DNA of 64,000 nucleotides from Bartonella machadoae (GCF_022559585.1 NZ_CP087114.1:909095-973094), one strand, 5' to 3'. Counted from the stretch's first letter, positions 40,714-48,602 are shown. Notes: generated by a model from the letters alone, not told the origin. Program-made: numbers and translations.

Positions 40714-42249
40714 TTAATTTTTTGCATAATCCTTTTTCCTAAAAAGAAAATATACAATCCCTAAAAATATGAACCACGTTGGAGTGTATTTTAAAGCTAT
40801 GGCTGTATCCGCTTCTAATGACAATAAATAAATAATGAATGCAAAGAAAACAAGAAGCGCCCAACACATAACAACACCTCCTGGCATTTTATAAGGAGAG
40901 ACAGCATGCTGGAGAGGACGATTGCGACGATAGACGATATAGCTGATCAAAATGATAGACCATACAAATATAAACAAAGTAGCGGCAATGAAAACAAGAA
41001 GCGCCCAACACATAACAACACCTCCTGGCATTTTATAAGGAGAGACAGCATGCTGGAGAGGACGATTGCGACGATAGACGATATAGCTGATCAAAATGAT
41101 AGACCATACAAATATAAACAAAGTAGCGGCAATTGTTGTAACAATTGTAAAAGCTTCAATGAGGGTTTGAGATAACGACACAACTGTATAACCTAATAAG
41201 ATGCATAAACATGAACAGAATAATGCGTTGGCTGGAACGTGGTTACGAGAAAGCTTTCCTAAAAATTTAGGAGCACCTTTTTGTGTTGCTAGCCCATATA
41301 TCATACGGCTGGTAGAAAAAATTCCACTATTTGCTGAAGATGCGGCAGCTGTGAGGACCACAAAGTTCATCAAACCTGCAGCAATTGGAATACCAATAAG
41401 TGCATACATTGTTACAAATGGGCTTTTTTCTGGACTGATTTGATTCCACGGTGTCACAGACATAATCACAAGAATAGAGAATATATAAAAGAATACAATG
41501 CGGATTGGTATTGAATTAACAGCCTGTGGTAAAGCTTTTTGAGGCTCTTTTACTTCAGCAGCAGCTGTTCCAGCGAGTTCAATGCCGACAAAAGCAAAAA
41601 TAACAATTTGAAATCCAGCAAAAAAGCCTGTAATTCCTCGCGGAAAAATATTTCCATCGTTCCATATATTGCTAAGAGAAGCAACAGTGCCGTTTGGAGA
41701 GACAAAACCGGTAAAGATCATGTAAAGTCCCACAACAATTAAGACGAGAATTGCTGCGATTTTGATAAAACCAAACCAAAACTCAAGTTCGCCAAATAGT
41801 TTTACTGCGACGAGGTTAAGAATTAAAAAGGATATAATACTAATTATAGCAGGAATCCACGAATTGAGTTCAGGCCACCAAAAGTGTGTATAAGTGACAA
41901 TAGCAATAATTTCAGCAGTTCCAGTGACAATCCAACACAACCAATATGTCCAGCCGATAAAGAAACCAGCACAAGGCCCTAGAAGATCGGTTGAGAAGTC
42001 AATAAAAGATCGATATTGTGTATTAGAAAGCAACAACTCTCCCATAGCACGCATAACAAAGTATAGAGCACAGCCAATAATTGCATAAACAAGTAGAATG
42101 GAGGGGCCTGCTACGCTGATTGTTTTTCCCGATCCCATAAAGAGACCTGTTCCAATTGCTCCACCCAGTGCTATAAGTTGTATGTGCCGGTTATGCAGTC
42201 CACGTTGCAATTTCTTCTTGGTTTTTTTTTCTAAATTTTGTTTGTTCAT
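40714..42249 (-). CDS. Amino-acid permease (AAT/CycA-like) with internal tandem duplication
   Basis: APC-superfamily symporter. HIQLIALGGAIGTGLFMGSGK in TM1, GELLLSNTQYRSFIDF, and GWTYWLCWIVTGTAEI are typical of the AAT family (CycA, AnsP, LysP and relatives), so a neutral amino acid is the likely substrate. The paralogue at 43115 has 466 residues. This one has 511 because a 48-residue unit (start AATLFIFVWSIILISYIVYR) occurs twice in a row near residues 373-468. Each unit contains a membrane span and a cytoplasmic loop, so the duplication should disturb topology and probably activity. The frame stays open. Confidence 0.88.
   Translation of the reverse strand: MNKQNLEKKTKKKLQRGLHNRHIQLIALGGAIGTGLFMGSGKTISVAGPSILLVYAIIGCALYFVMRAMGELLLSNTQYRSFIDFSTDLLGPCAGFFIGWTYWLCWIVTGTAEIIAIVTYTHFWWPELNSWIPAIISIISFLILNLVAVKLFGELEFWFGFIKIAAILVLIVVGLYMIFTGFVSPNGTVASLSNIWNDGNIFPRGITGFFAGFQIVIFAFVGIELAGTAAAEVKEPQKALPQAVNSIPIRIVFFYIFSILVIMSVTPWNQISPEKSPFVTMYALIGIPIAAGLMNFVVLTAAASSANSGIFSTSRMIYGLATQKGAPKFLGKLSRNHVPANALFCSCLCILLGYTVVSLSQTLIEAFTIVTTIAATLFIFVWSIILISYIVYRRNRPLQHAVSPYKMPGGVVMCWALLVFIAATLFIFVWSIILISYIVYRRNRPLQHAVSPYKMPGGVVMCWALLVFFAFIIYLLSLEADTAIALKYTPTWFIFLGIVYFLFRKKDYAKN
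40846..41133 (-). repeat. Perfect 144-bp tandem duplication inside the permease gene
   Basis: Bases 40846-40989 and 40990-41133 are identical as far as I can compare them: each starts GAAAACAAGAAGCGCCCAAC and ends AAAGTAGCGGCAAT. The unit is 48 codons, so the frame is kept. Identity of the two units indicates a recent event or ongoing exchange. Confidence 0.93.
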
Positions 42250-43063
42250 TGTTGGGAAGTTCCCCTTCGTTATTTTAGATAAAAATTACCCTAAAAAGGT
42301 AATCTCTGCTATCGGAACATGATATGGCTAAGGAGTAAAGGAATTTTTTTCTATGACTATATGTTAATAAAGAAAAACATTACGAATTTATGAAATAATT
42401 ATTCTATATATAAGGCATAAAATAGAAGTTATATTATAATTTTTATTTATTTTTATAAATAATTTATAATAATATATTATATTTAATTATGACAAATAAT
42501 GTTTTTATATAAATATATATTTTTATAAAAATGTTTATATTGTATAAATAGTTTTATAATGAAATTATACTTTAATAAATATTTGCTATTATGTAATAAT
42601 GTAATTAAAATTATAAATTTATCAAATAGAAAAATATTTTCATAGAATCTTTTTTTATTGTAGATAGCTACTAAGATGTATTCTGTTTAGATCTGTGTTT
42701 TAAAATTTGAGAAAAAATTAATATAACTTTTTTAGGGGGAGGGTGAGATAAAATCGCATGTTTTATTAATCAACAATGTTGGTAAAGTTTATAGAGAATT
42801 ATTTACAGAATAGCTCATTTTTTTCTTATTATAGTATTAAAAGTTTGTTGTTTCGAGCAGTGATATAAAGAATATCAAATTTTATACATGAAGCATTTTG
42901 AGAAGGCGTGGTGAGTCTTCAGGGAAGAGCTGGTCCATAGAGCCCCTTATGTAGGTGAACCATGTAAATGGTCATGAGCATTTCCCTTTAACACGCTGGA
43001 TTATTTACAAACATGCGCTGGTAGGAATCCTTGTTTTTTGAGGTGTGGGGAGGAGATTAAATA
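42250..43063. other. AT-rich intergenic region between the permease paralogues
   Basis: The first ~110 bases are the leader of the duplicated permease and resemble 44516-44640 (shared GTTCCC.TT.GTTATTT and GGAGTAAAG motifs), so the tandem gene duplication included the promoter. 42360-42660 is almost pure A/T. 42890-43030 is a distinctly GC-richer islet that I cannot identify. Confidence 0.5.
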
Positions 43064-43092
43064 GAAAAAGGGAATTAAAAACCCCCTTTTTC
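43064..43092 (-). terminator. Terminator-like hairpin after the second permease gene
   Basis: GAAAAAGGG ... CCCTTTTTC forms a 9-bp stem with an 11-base loop 23 bases beyond the permease stop codon. The stem itself ends in a T-run on the minus strand. Confidence 0.65.
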
Positions 43093-43114
43093 GAGATGTT
43101 TTTATGTATAGACT

Positions 43115-44515
43115 TTATTTATTATCTTTAGGCATTCTTTTTCTTACAAATAGAAAATAGGTTATGCTTAAGAAAATAAACCATACTATACCGCATTGGA
43201 AAGCTATAAAGGTATCATGTTCTAATGTTAACAAATAGAGTATGAAAATAAAAAAAGCTAAAATCAACCAGCACATACTATTACCAATTGGCATTTTGTA
43301 GATAGATTCAGCATGTAGCTGGGGGCGATTGCGACGATACACAATATAGCTTACTAGAATTACAGACCACACGAATAAAAATGCAATAGCTGAAATACTC
43401 GTTACAATTGTAAAAGCACTTATGATACTTGGAGACAGTGATGTAATTGCGTATCCTAAGAAAATACACAAGCAAGAAAAGAATAAGGCATTCGCTGGGA
43501 CATGGTATTTGGAAAGTTTACCCATAAAGCGAGGTGCACCACTTTGTGTTGCAAGTCCGTATATCATGCGGCTGGTAGAAAAAATACCACTATTTGCTGA
43601 AGAGGCGGCCGAAGTAAGAACAACAAAATTTACTAGACCAGCAGCTATTGGAATACCAGCAAGCCAAAACATCGAGACAAAGGGGCTTTTTTCTGGAACA
43701 ACTTGATTCCAAGGTGTAACTGACATAATTATAGCGAGGGAAAGGATATAAAAAAGCACAATGCGAACTGGTATTGCATTAATAGCTTTGGGTAGGACTT
43801 TTTTAGGATTTTTGACTTCAGCTGCGGTTGTTCCGGCAATTTCTATACCTACAAAAGAAAAGATGGCAATTTGAAAGCCAGCAAAAAAACCTGTTATTCC
43901 CCGAGGAAATATATCTCCACCGTTCCATACGTGACTGAAAGAGGCGACAGTGCCATTTGGAGAGGTAAAACCAGTAACGATCATATAAAGTCCAACAACA
44001 ATTAACGCTATAATCGCTACGATTTTGATAAGACCAAACCAAAACTCAAGTTCTCCGAACAGTTTTACAGCAAAAAGATTAAAGACTAAAAAGAAAGCGA
44101 TACAAGAAAAAACAATTATCCATGGATTAAGTGTTGGCCACCAAAAGTGCATGTAAGTGATGATGGCAATAATATCCGCAGCCCCAGTTACGACCCAGCT
44201 CAACCAATAGCTCCAGCCGACAAAAAAAGCGATTCCTGGTCCTAACATATCGGTTGAAAAATCAACCAGAGAGCGATATTGTGAATTAGAAAGCAATAAT
44301 TCTCCCATAGCGCGCATTACAAAGTATAAGGCACAGCCTATAATAGCGTAAACGAGTATGATGGAAGGTCCTGCTACGCTAATTGTTTTTCCCGATCCCA
44401 TGAAGAGACCTGTCCCAATAGCACCACCAAGCGCTATAAGTTGTACGTGACGGTTATCTAATCCACGTTGCAATTTCTGCTGAGGATTATCTTCTGAATT
44501 TTGTGTATAGTCCAT
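43115..44515 (-). CDS. Amino-acid permease (AAT/CycA-like), intact paralogue
   Basis: 466 residues with twelve predicted spans. It shares HVQLIALGGAIGTGLFMGSG, GELLLSNSQYRSLVDFSTD and VPANALFFSCLCIFLGY with the neighbour at 40714, so the two come from a tandem duplication. The region duplicated internally in the neighbour is present here once (AFLFVWSVILVSYIVYRRNR), which shows the ancestral length. Probable proton symporter of a neutral amino acid in the inner membrane. Substrate cannot be settled from sequence alone. Confidence 0.9.
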   Translation of the reverse strand: MDYTQNSEDNPQQKLQRGLDNRHVQLIALGGAIGTGLFMGSGKTISVAGPSIILVYAIIGCALYFVMRAMGELLLSNSQYRSLVDFSTDMLGPGIAFFVGWSYWLSWVVTGAADIIAIITYMHFWWPTLNPWIIVFSCIAFFLVFNLFAVKLFGELEFWFGLIKIVAIIALIVVGLYMIVTGFTSPNGTVASFSHVWNGGDIFPRGITGFFAGFQIAIFSFVGIEIAGTTAAEVKNPKKVLPKAINAIPVRIVLFYILSLAIIMSVTPWNQVVPEKSPFVSMFWLAGIPIAAGLVNFVVLTSAASSANSGIFSTSRMIYGLATQSGAPRFMGKLSKYHVPANALFFSCLCIFLGYAITSLSPSIISAFTIVTSISAIAFLFVWSVILVSYIVYRRNRPQLHAESIYKMPIGNSMCWLILAFFIFILYLLTLEHDTFIAFQCGIVWFIFLSITYFLFVRKRMPKDNK

Positions 44516-45118
44516 TTTTTAGATGTTCCCTTTAGTTATTTAAGATTTAAAACATTAAAAAAGCAATCCAGTGTATCGAAGCATGATATAAATGAGGAGT
44601 AAAGAAAAAAATATTTTTTATGATGTCATGTGGATAAAGAAAAAGCATAGGAAACGGATAAGGACAGATAATCTTACTCCAGAACAATGCTATGCGTATT
44701 TGCGTACAGAATTGTAAGTGGTCGTTGAGATGACGGGTAAATGATTTAGAATTATTCGTTGTTCTTAAATTCTTTCAAATAGTTATGAGAAAATACTTAT
44801 GGGTATCCGAAAACTCTCATTACATAATAAATACAGTTGCTTTCAAGATGATAATGGGAGAGGGATTTTAATTTTTAGTCAAATAGATTATAAAGTTGCC
44901 CTGTTATTTAAGGAATAATCTGCAAATAACAAAAGATTCTCAATTGATCTCTACAATCATTTTATTTGGTATTTTATTCGATTTCTTTGTGTTTGACCGA
45001 TTCTAAAACTTAAAAAACTCTGTGTTTTGTAAGAATTCATGCGGTTGAAGTTTATGGTATCTTGAGAGCTTATGATTTTGAATGATCGGTGTTTCTTATC
45101 AGAAAAAAGATTTTAAAT
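44516..45118. other. Intergenic region before the older phage remnant
   Basis: The first ~125 bases are the permease leader. The rest up to the MuA scrap contains no recognisable gene; short coding-like pieces (for example LTPEQCYAYLRTEL near 44675-44720) cannot be assigned. Confidence 0.4.
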
Positions 45119-45185
45119 AGCATGCAAAACCGTTTTCGTTTTAAGGTTAAGGATGAATGATCCGTAGGGTTTTTGATGAATTTTA
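45119..45185 (+). pseudogene. Scrap of a MuA-type transposase gene
   Basis: CAAAACCGTTTTCG.TTTAAG.TTAAG and the bases that follow match the intact MuA gene at 52672-52735 almost base for base (QNRFRFKIK...DDPQGLL region), with an in-frame stop and a short deletion. Only about 65 bases are left. This is the trace of an earlier Mu-like phage that is distinct from the prophage starting at 48143. Confidence 0.75.
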
Positions 45186-45260
45186 GGGGAAATTACAATG
45201 AAAAATCTTTTTAAAGGGGAAGAATCTTCTTAGCGAGCAGTTTAAGCCAATTCAAAAGGA

Positions 45261-45791
45261 ATGGTTTATGACCCCTCACAAAATCTTTGGGTTGATATTT
45301 ATCTTCAGTCAGGCACGGGGGAAACGACACGCTCTGCGTATGGTATCACGATCATGACAAGTCGTAGATATACAGATTTTTTAGAAGATCTGATGCGTGT
45401 TAAGAAGTCTTTGTTAAGTGATGAACAGTTTGCTTCATCTATGTATGGGAGCAATAATAAAACAAGCATTCAAGGGAGAAAAGCTCCTAGTCCAAAACAT
45501 TCAGGAGGTCATGTCGATACAGCCAATAGGCGTATGATTTCGTATATTGGTTGTGAGGATGGTTGTGGTTATGTTTGGCAATTTTTATTAGCAACTTTCC
45601 CTATGCAGATTCCTTCTACGATAGCTGGAAGGGTCACTTTTAGAACGGTTATGAATGTTTTGGCAGGGGGAGGCAGTTGGGGTGGTGGTGTTGGTAATGG
45701 AGTGTTTATTCGCTCTAGTAATTATTCACGGAGTTTTAAGGATGAAATCGTAGGAGCCCGTGGTTGTAGTCGTCCACGGCATTTTGTCTAG
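45261..45791 (+). CDS. Mtd-like phage receptor-binding protein (C-type lectin fold), possibly N-terminally truncated
   Basis: 176 residues. The central block GGHVDTANRRMISYIGCEDGCG and the C terminus (VLAGGGSWGGGVGNGVFIRSS, then GARGCSRP) match the pattern of phage major-tropism-determinant-like proteins, whose terminal C-type lectin domain ends with GGSW...GARG and is the variable region in diversity-generating retroelement systems such as Bordetella phage BPP-1. A TAA lies six codons upstream of the ATG, and short broken pieces precede it, so an N-terminal part may be missing. No reverse transcriptase or template repeat is seen nearby. Host recognition by the phage tail is the likely role. 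Confidence 0.7.
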   Translation: MVYDPSQNLWVDIYLQSGTGETTRSAYGITIMTSRRYTDFLEDLMRVKKSLLSDEQFASSMYGSNNKTSIQGRKAPSPKHSGGHVDTANRRMISYIGCEDGCGYVWQFLLATFPMQIPSTIAGRVTFRTVMNVLAGGGSWGGGVGNGVFIRSSNYSRSFKDEIVGARGCSRPRHFV

Positions 45792-45805
45792 AGGAGGCAA
45801 GAGAG

Positions 45806-46135
45806 ATGAGAGAATATCCAGAGCATTTAAATAGCAAGGAAGATTATTTGAACATGCTTGACTATGACCGTGATGAAACGGTGAGAAGACTAAAGGTACT
45901 TTTACAAACGCGTTTTCATTGGGTTCGTGTCAAAGAACTAGGAGAAGGAGAAGAGGGGCTTGAGAATGAGAGGCATAAGATTGAGACGGTAACAGAGATG
46001 CCGGTTGATTTAGAGGGAGCTGTTGTTGAGAAGCGCTATCAGTATGAATTGCAAGAGGATGAATATTCTTTTCTCAGTTCTGTTGGCTTTGGAGTTGAGG
46101 AGGTCGAGCAGTTAATAAGAGAGCACAGCCAATAA
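45806..46135 (+). CDS. Hypothetical phage protein behind the receptor-binding gene
   Basis: 109 residues, acidic (about a quarter Asp/Glu), predicted mostly helical with a central beta-like part, no membrane segment and no family I recognise. It starts 14 bases after the Mtd-like gene with a good GGAGG box, so the two are probably co-expressed. A chaperone or tail-fibre assembly role would fit the position but is only inference. A terminator follows. Confidence 0.6.
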   Translation: MREYPEHLNSKEDYLNMLDYDRDETVRRLKVLLQTRFHWVRVKELGEGEEGLENERHKIETVTEMPVDLEGAVVEKRYQYELQEDEYSFLSSVGFGVEEVEQLIREHSQ

Positions 46136-46164
46136 ATTACGAACAGCCATCACGACATTATCCC

Positions 46165-46189
46165 GCCTCACTTTTGTGGGGCTTTTTTT
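46165..46189 (+). terminator. Intrinsic terminator before the lysozyme gene
   Basis: GCCTCAC-TTTT-GTGGGGC (seven pairs, one G-T) followed by seven T. The lysozyme start region follows at once, and a similar GGGCTTTTTTTATGGAG occurs before the lysozyme of copy 2, so the element is part of the module. Confidence 0.8.
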
Positions 46190-46201
46190 ATGGAGCAGGC
46201 A

Positions 46202-46864
46202 ATGAGAACAATATCGCAAGAAGGTTTAGCGCTAATCAAGCAATGGGAAGGTTTACGTTTGGATGCGTATCTAGATAAGGCATGCGTTTGGACGATTGGT
46301 TATGGGCACACCAGTAAGGCAGGCGAACCGTTTGTTAAGAAGGGCATGTCGATTACGCAAGAGCAAGCAGAAGAAATCCTTTGTGAGGATTTAAAGCAAT
46401 TTGAGAAGGCTGTTGCAAAAGCGGTGAAGGTTTCGTTAACGGATGAACAGTTCGCAGCGTTAGTCTCGTTTTGCTATAATGTAGGCACGCGCGCTTTTTA
46501 CAACTCGACTTTGTTAAAAAGGCTTAATCAAGGTGATTATGCGTCTGTTCCTTTTGAATTGCAAAAATGGAATAAGGCTGGAGGTAAAGTTCTAAAAGGT
46601 TTAGCCAACCGGCGTGCTGCCGAAGCGGGATTATGGGTTCGAGGGTCTTATGTTTCTTCTAACTATCAAAGAGTTCAAGTAAAAGAGGCAACGGGTGCAC
46701 TTAAAATAGAAGCCTTAGCACCGATTATAGGTTCTTGCTCTGGTCTTGGAGGCTTATTAGCAGGCAATGGTCCTATTCAATGGGCTTTAGCCGGTCTGAT
46801 GGTTTTAGCGGCTTGTGTTGGTCTTGTGTTTGTTGCCAAGCGGTTTCGGGAGCAACGGCTATGA
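46202..46864 (+). CDS. Phage lysozyme, GH24/T4 type, with hydrophobic tail (module copy 4)
   Basis: 220 residues from MRTISQEG; the ATG at 46190 lies within the terminator T-tract and is less likely. E16, D25 and T31 (QWEGLRLDAYLDKACVWTIGYGH, split here) form the T4-type triad. QFAALVSFCYNVGTRAF is the conserved structural block. The C-terminal ~55 residues contain two hydrophobic stretches (GSCSGLGGLLAGNGP, WALAGLMVLAACVGLVFV) that could anchor the enzyme or act like a pinholin; this is unusual. It is the complete version of the fragment at 12970. Confidence 0.9.
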   Translation: MRTISQEGLALIKQWEGLRLDAYLDKACVWTIGYGHTSKAGEPFVKKGMSITQEQAEEILCEDLKQFEKAVAKAVKVSLTDEQFAALVSFCYNVGTRAFYNSTLLKRLNQGDYASVPFELQKWNKAGGKVLKGLANRRAAEAGLWVRGSYVSSNYQRVQVKEATGALKIEALAPIIGSCSGLGGLLAGNGPIQWALAGLMVLAACVGLVFVAKRFREQRL

Positions 46865-47094
46865 TGTTTTATCTCAAGAAATATTACTTGATGTTTACAG
46901 CGGCTTTAGCCGTTTTTTTTATGGCTTTAGCGAAGGCGTTTTATTTAGGCAAGAAAAGCGAACAGCACAAGCAAACAGAGGACGCTTTAAAGCAAGTAAA
47001 AACACGTCTTGAGGTTGAAAATGAAGTTAATCAGAAGAGTGATGGTGATGTGCGCCGTGATCTTTCTCGTTGGGTGCGCAGCAAAGAGGATTGA
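46861..47094 (+). CDS. Rz-like inner-membrane spanin subunit (module copy 4)
   Basis: 77 residues, nearly identical to 13499 (FYLGK instead of FHLGK, TEDAL instead of TENAL). One N-terminal span and a coiled-coil-prone tail. The ATG overlaps the lysozyme stop codon and the Rz1-like gene starts within it. Confidence 0.65.
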   Translation: MMFYLKKYYLMFTAALAVFFMALAKAFYLGKKSEQHKQTEDALKQVKTRLEVENEVNQKSDGDVRRDLSRWVRSKED

Positions 47095-47281
47095 GAGTTG
47101 TGGTGGTTGGTTGCCGATTTATTTGGACCAGCAGGATGTTGGTGTGATCAGTGCCAATTTAGCAAGAGATATTTTAAAGCATAACAAGCATGGGGCGCAT
47201 TTATGTGGTTGGAAAGATGAACAGAAATCCCAAGAGCGAAGAGCAAAGGTTTACAGAGAGAGAACGGGAGCTCCTTCATGA
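47021..47281 (+). CDS. Rz1-like outer-membrane lipoprotein (module copy 4)
   Basis: 86 residues identical to the copy at 13659, with lipobox LVGC. It is nested in the Rz-like gene and overlaps the holin-like gene. Identity between copies 1 and 4, 33 kb apart, suggests recent exchange. Confidence 0.65.
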   Translation: MKLIRRVMVMCAVIFLVGCAAKRIESCGGWLPIYLDQQDVGVISANLARDILKHNKHGAHLCGWKDEQKSQERRAKVYRERTGAPS

Positions 47282-47420
47282 GATGATCAACGCTTATCAG
47301 GGTGTGAAGATGATGTCACGTTTTATGAAGTGGATGATGTTTCTTATCGACTTTGCCCGCCTTATGGATGCGCTCGATAATATCTTCTCACATCTCAAAA
47401 GATGGATAAGCAAAAGTTAG
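47217..47420 (+). CDS. Small membrane protein, holin-like, with shortened span (module copy 4)
   Basis: 67 residues. It equals copy 1 except that five residues of the membrane segment are gone: copy 1 has MMFFVFMFILDFARL, here MMFLIDFARL. The 15-base in-frame deletion leaves only about 12 hydrophobic residues, too few for a normal bilayer span, so the protein may be inactive or an antagonist of full-length copies. Confidence 0.55.
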   Translation: MNRNPKSEEQRFTERERELLHEMINAYQGVKMMSRFMKWMMFLIDFARLMDALDNIFSHLKRWISKS

Positions 47421-47441
47421 AAAATTTCTATCTTTTCATGG

Positions 47442-47712
47442 TTATTTTTGAAAAAGGTCAGCGTGTGTTCCTGTACGGACAAGATGTAATTTGTCTTTTT
47501 CAATTCTATAAATCAGTAGCCAATCTGGTTCAATATGACTATCACGGCACCCCGACCATGCCCCTTTTAATGGGTGGTCGCAATAATATTGTGGGAACGG
47601 TTTTTCTTCAATCAGTAGGTTTAATAACGCACGTAGTTTATTCATATTTTTACCGCGTTTTTCTGCTTTGTGTACAACGCTTGAATTGCACTGAACGAAT
47701 AGGCGTTAACAT
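47442..47712 (-). pseudogene. YafQ-family toxin, frameshifted near the N terminus
   Basis: The ATG at 47712 overlaps the region just after the antitoxin stop and starts MLTPIRSVQFKR; the frame must then shift to reach VVHKAEKRGKNMNKLRALL and the YafQ core HIEPDWLLIYRI and RTGTHADLF. The span is 271 bases, not a multiple of three. The remaining open piece from an internal ATG (47645) has 67 residues and keeps the catalytic histidines but lacks the N-terminal strand and helix. Probably inactive. The antitoxin next to it is intact. Confidence 0.75.
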
Positions 47713-47713
47713 A

Positions 47714-47971
47714 TCAGATGCCTAAATCTTTAAACAGTGCCTCCGCATTTTCGAATGTTTTACCTTTTCCCTCGTCTAGTTCCTTGATGGCTTTACGTGT
47801 GATGTTATTGGGAACTTTAACATCAAAAGGCAAGCAACCTTCTTCAGCTACACGCAAAAATGTCATACGGATGAGGTCTGATGCACTCAACCCCATACGT
47901 TCTAGGGTAATCATTGCTTGTTTTTTCATTTCAGTAGGAATACGGGCGCGAACGACAGAATCTGCTTTCAT
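47714..47971 (-). CDS. dinJ: DinJ/RelB-family antitoxin (intact)
   Basis: 85 residues. DSVVRARIPTEMKKQAMITLERMGLSASDLIRMTFLRVA (split) is a clear DinJ-type ribbon-helix-helix domain, followed by LPFDVKVPN and a C-terminal toxin-binding tail. It lies in the cargo slot of module copy 4, in opposite orientation to the lysis genes, with its YafQ partner frameshifted. Confidence 0.85.
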   Translation of the reverse strand: MKADSVVRARIPTEMKKQAMITLERMGLSASDLIRMTFLRVAEEGCLPFDVKVPNNITRKAIKELDEGKGKTFENAEALFKDLGI

Positions 47972-48038
47972 TGTAGTATCTCATTCCATTAATCTTGTGC
48001 TTATAATGTAGCTACACTATACCTTTAAGTCAACTTTT

Positions 48039-48142
48039 TAGAATTAGAAACGCTATGGACAGCTGGTTTTTCTAAAAAAATACCTCGAAAAGAACTGTTG
48101 ATTCACAATAATTGAGAGAAATGTTAGGAAATCCTATTCCCC
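48039..48142 (+). pseudogene. Scars of an adenine methylase and an XRE gene (module copy 4)
   Basis: 48039-48112 matches the last 25 codons of the adenine methylase gene at 34180 (ELETLWTAGFSKK.PRKELLI...). It runs into AATAATTGAGAGAA, the beginning of the XRE promoter leader, and then jumps to ATGTTAGGAAATCCTATTCCCC, which corresponds to the 3' end of the XRE genes (compare GAATGTTAGAAAACCCTATTCCC behind copy 2). The whole XRE body is deleted. Copy 4 therefore once had the layout of copy 3. Confidence 0.8.
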
Positions 48143-48329
48143 TGTAGTTTGACAGTAGGTTTTGCAGTAAGTGGGAAGAGGTGGGATTAGGTAGGAATAC
48201 GTGGTAATTTGTTGTTTTTATGCATATTTTTTACCTTAAAATGCGCGTTTTGTCAAAAGAGATTTTGACACCTGAAAATGGCAAAAAGAGCGAAAAATGC
48301 CAAAAATTAGAATTTTGCACTAAAAATAA

Positions 48330-48425
48330 GAAAAAGCTTTGAATGGTCTTTGAAAATCCTTTGAAGAATTTTAAAAAGTCTGTGAAATCCCAGAAAACCG
48401 GCTTTGAAGACCCTTTGAAAAAAAT
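48330..48425. repeat. Cluster of CTTTGAA motifs near the Mu-like left end
   Basis: CTTTGAA occurs five times between 48340 and 48420 (GCTTTGAATGG, TCTTTGAAAAT, CCTTTGAAGAA, GCTTTGAAGAC, CCTTTGAAAAA). The region is between the predicted phage end and the repressor gene. Candidates are transposase end-binding sites or operators. The 48143-48602 stretch otherwise holds no gene. Confidence 0.45.
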
Positions 48426-48602
48426 GAAGCAAAAAATGTAATTACCTTCAAAATCAGCCCAAAATGACCAAAAAAGCAAAAAAGAAACGCGTCATATGGC
48501 GCATTTCTATTTTTTTCGCATATAATCTTTTAAAAACAATAATTTAATTTATTTTGTTAATGTAAGGAGAAACGCGCCTACATTTTTCCTTTTAAAGGGA
48601 CA

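Noticed and set aside
40906..41175. Repeat-containing 89-codon frame opposite the permease duplication
   Set aside because: Shadow of the tandem duplication in the permease gene on the other strand.
44675..44720. Peptide LTPEQCYAYLRTEL as a methionine sulfoxide reductase scrap
   Set aside because: The match covers only a few residues and the rest of the domain is absent.
45261..45791. A complete diversity-generating retroelement
   Set aside because: No reverse transcriptase, accessory gene or adenine-rich template copy is visible in the window; only the Mtd-like target-type gene can be claimed.
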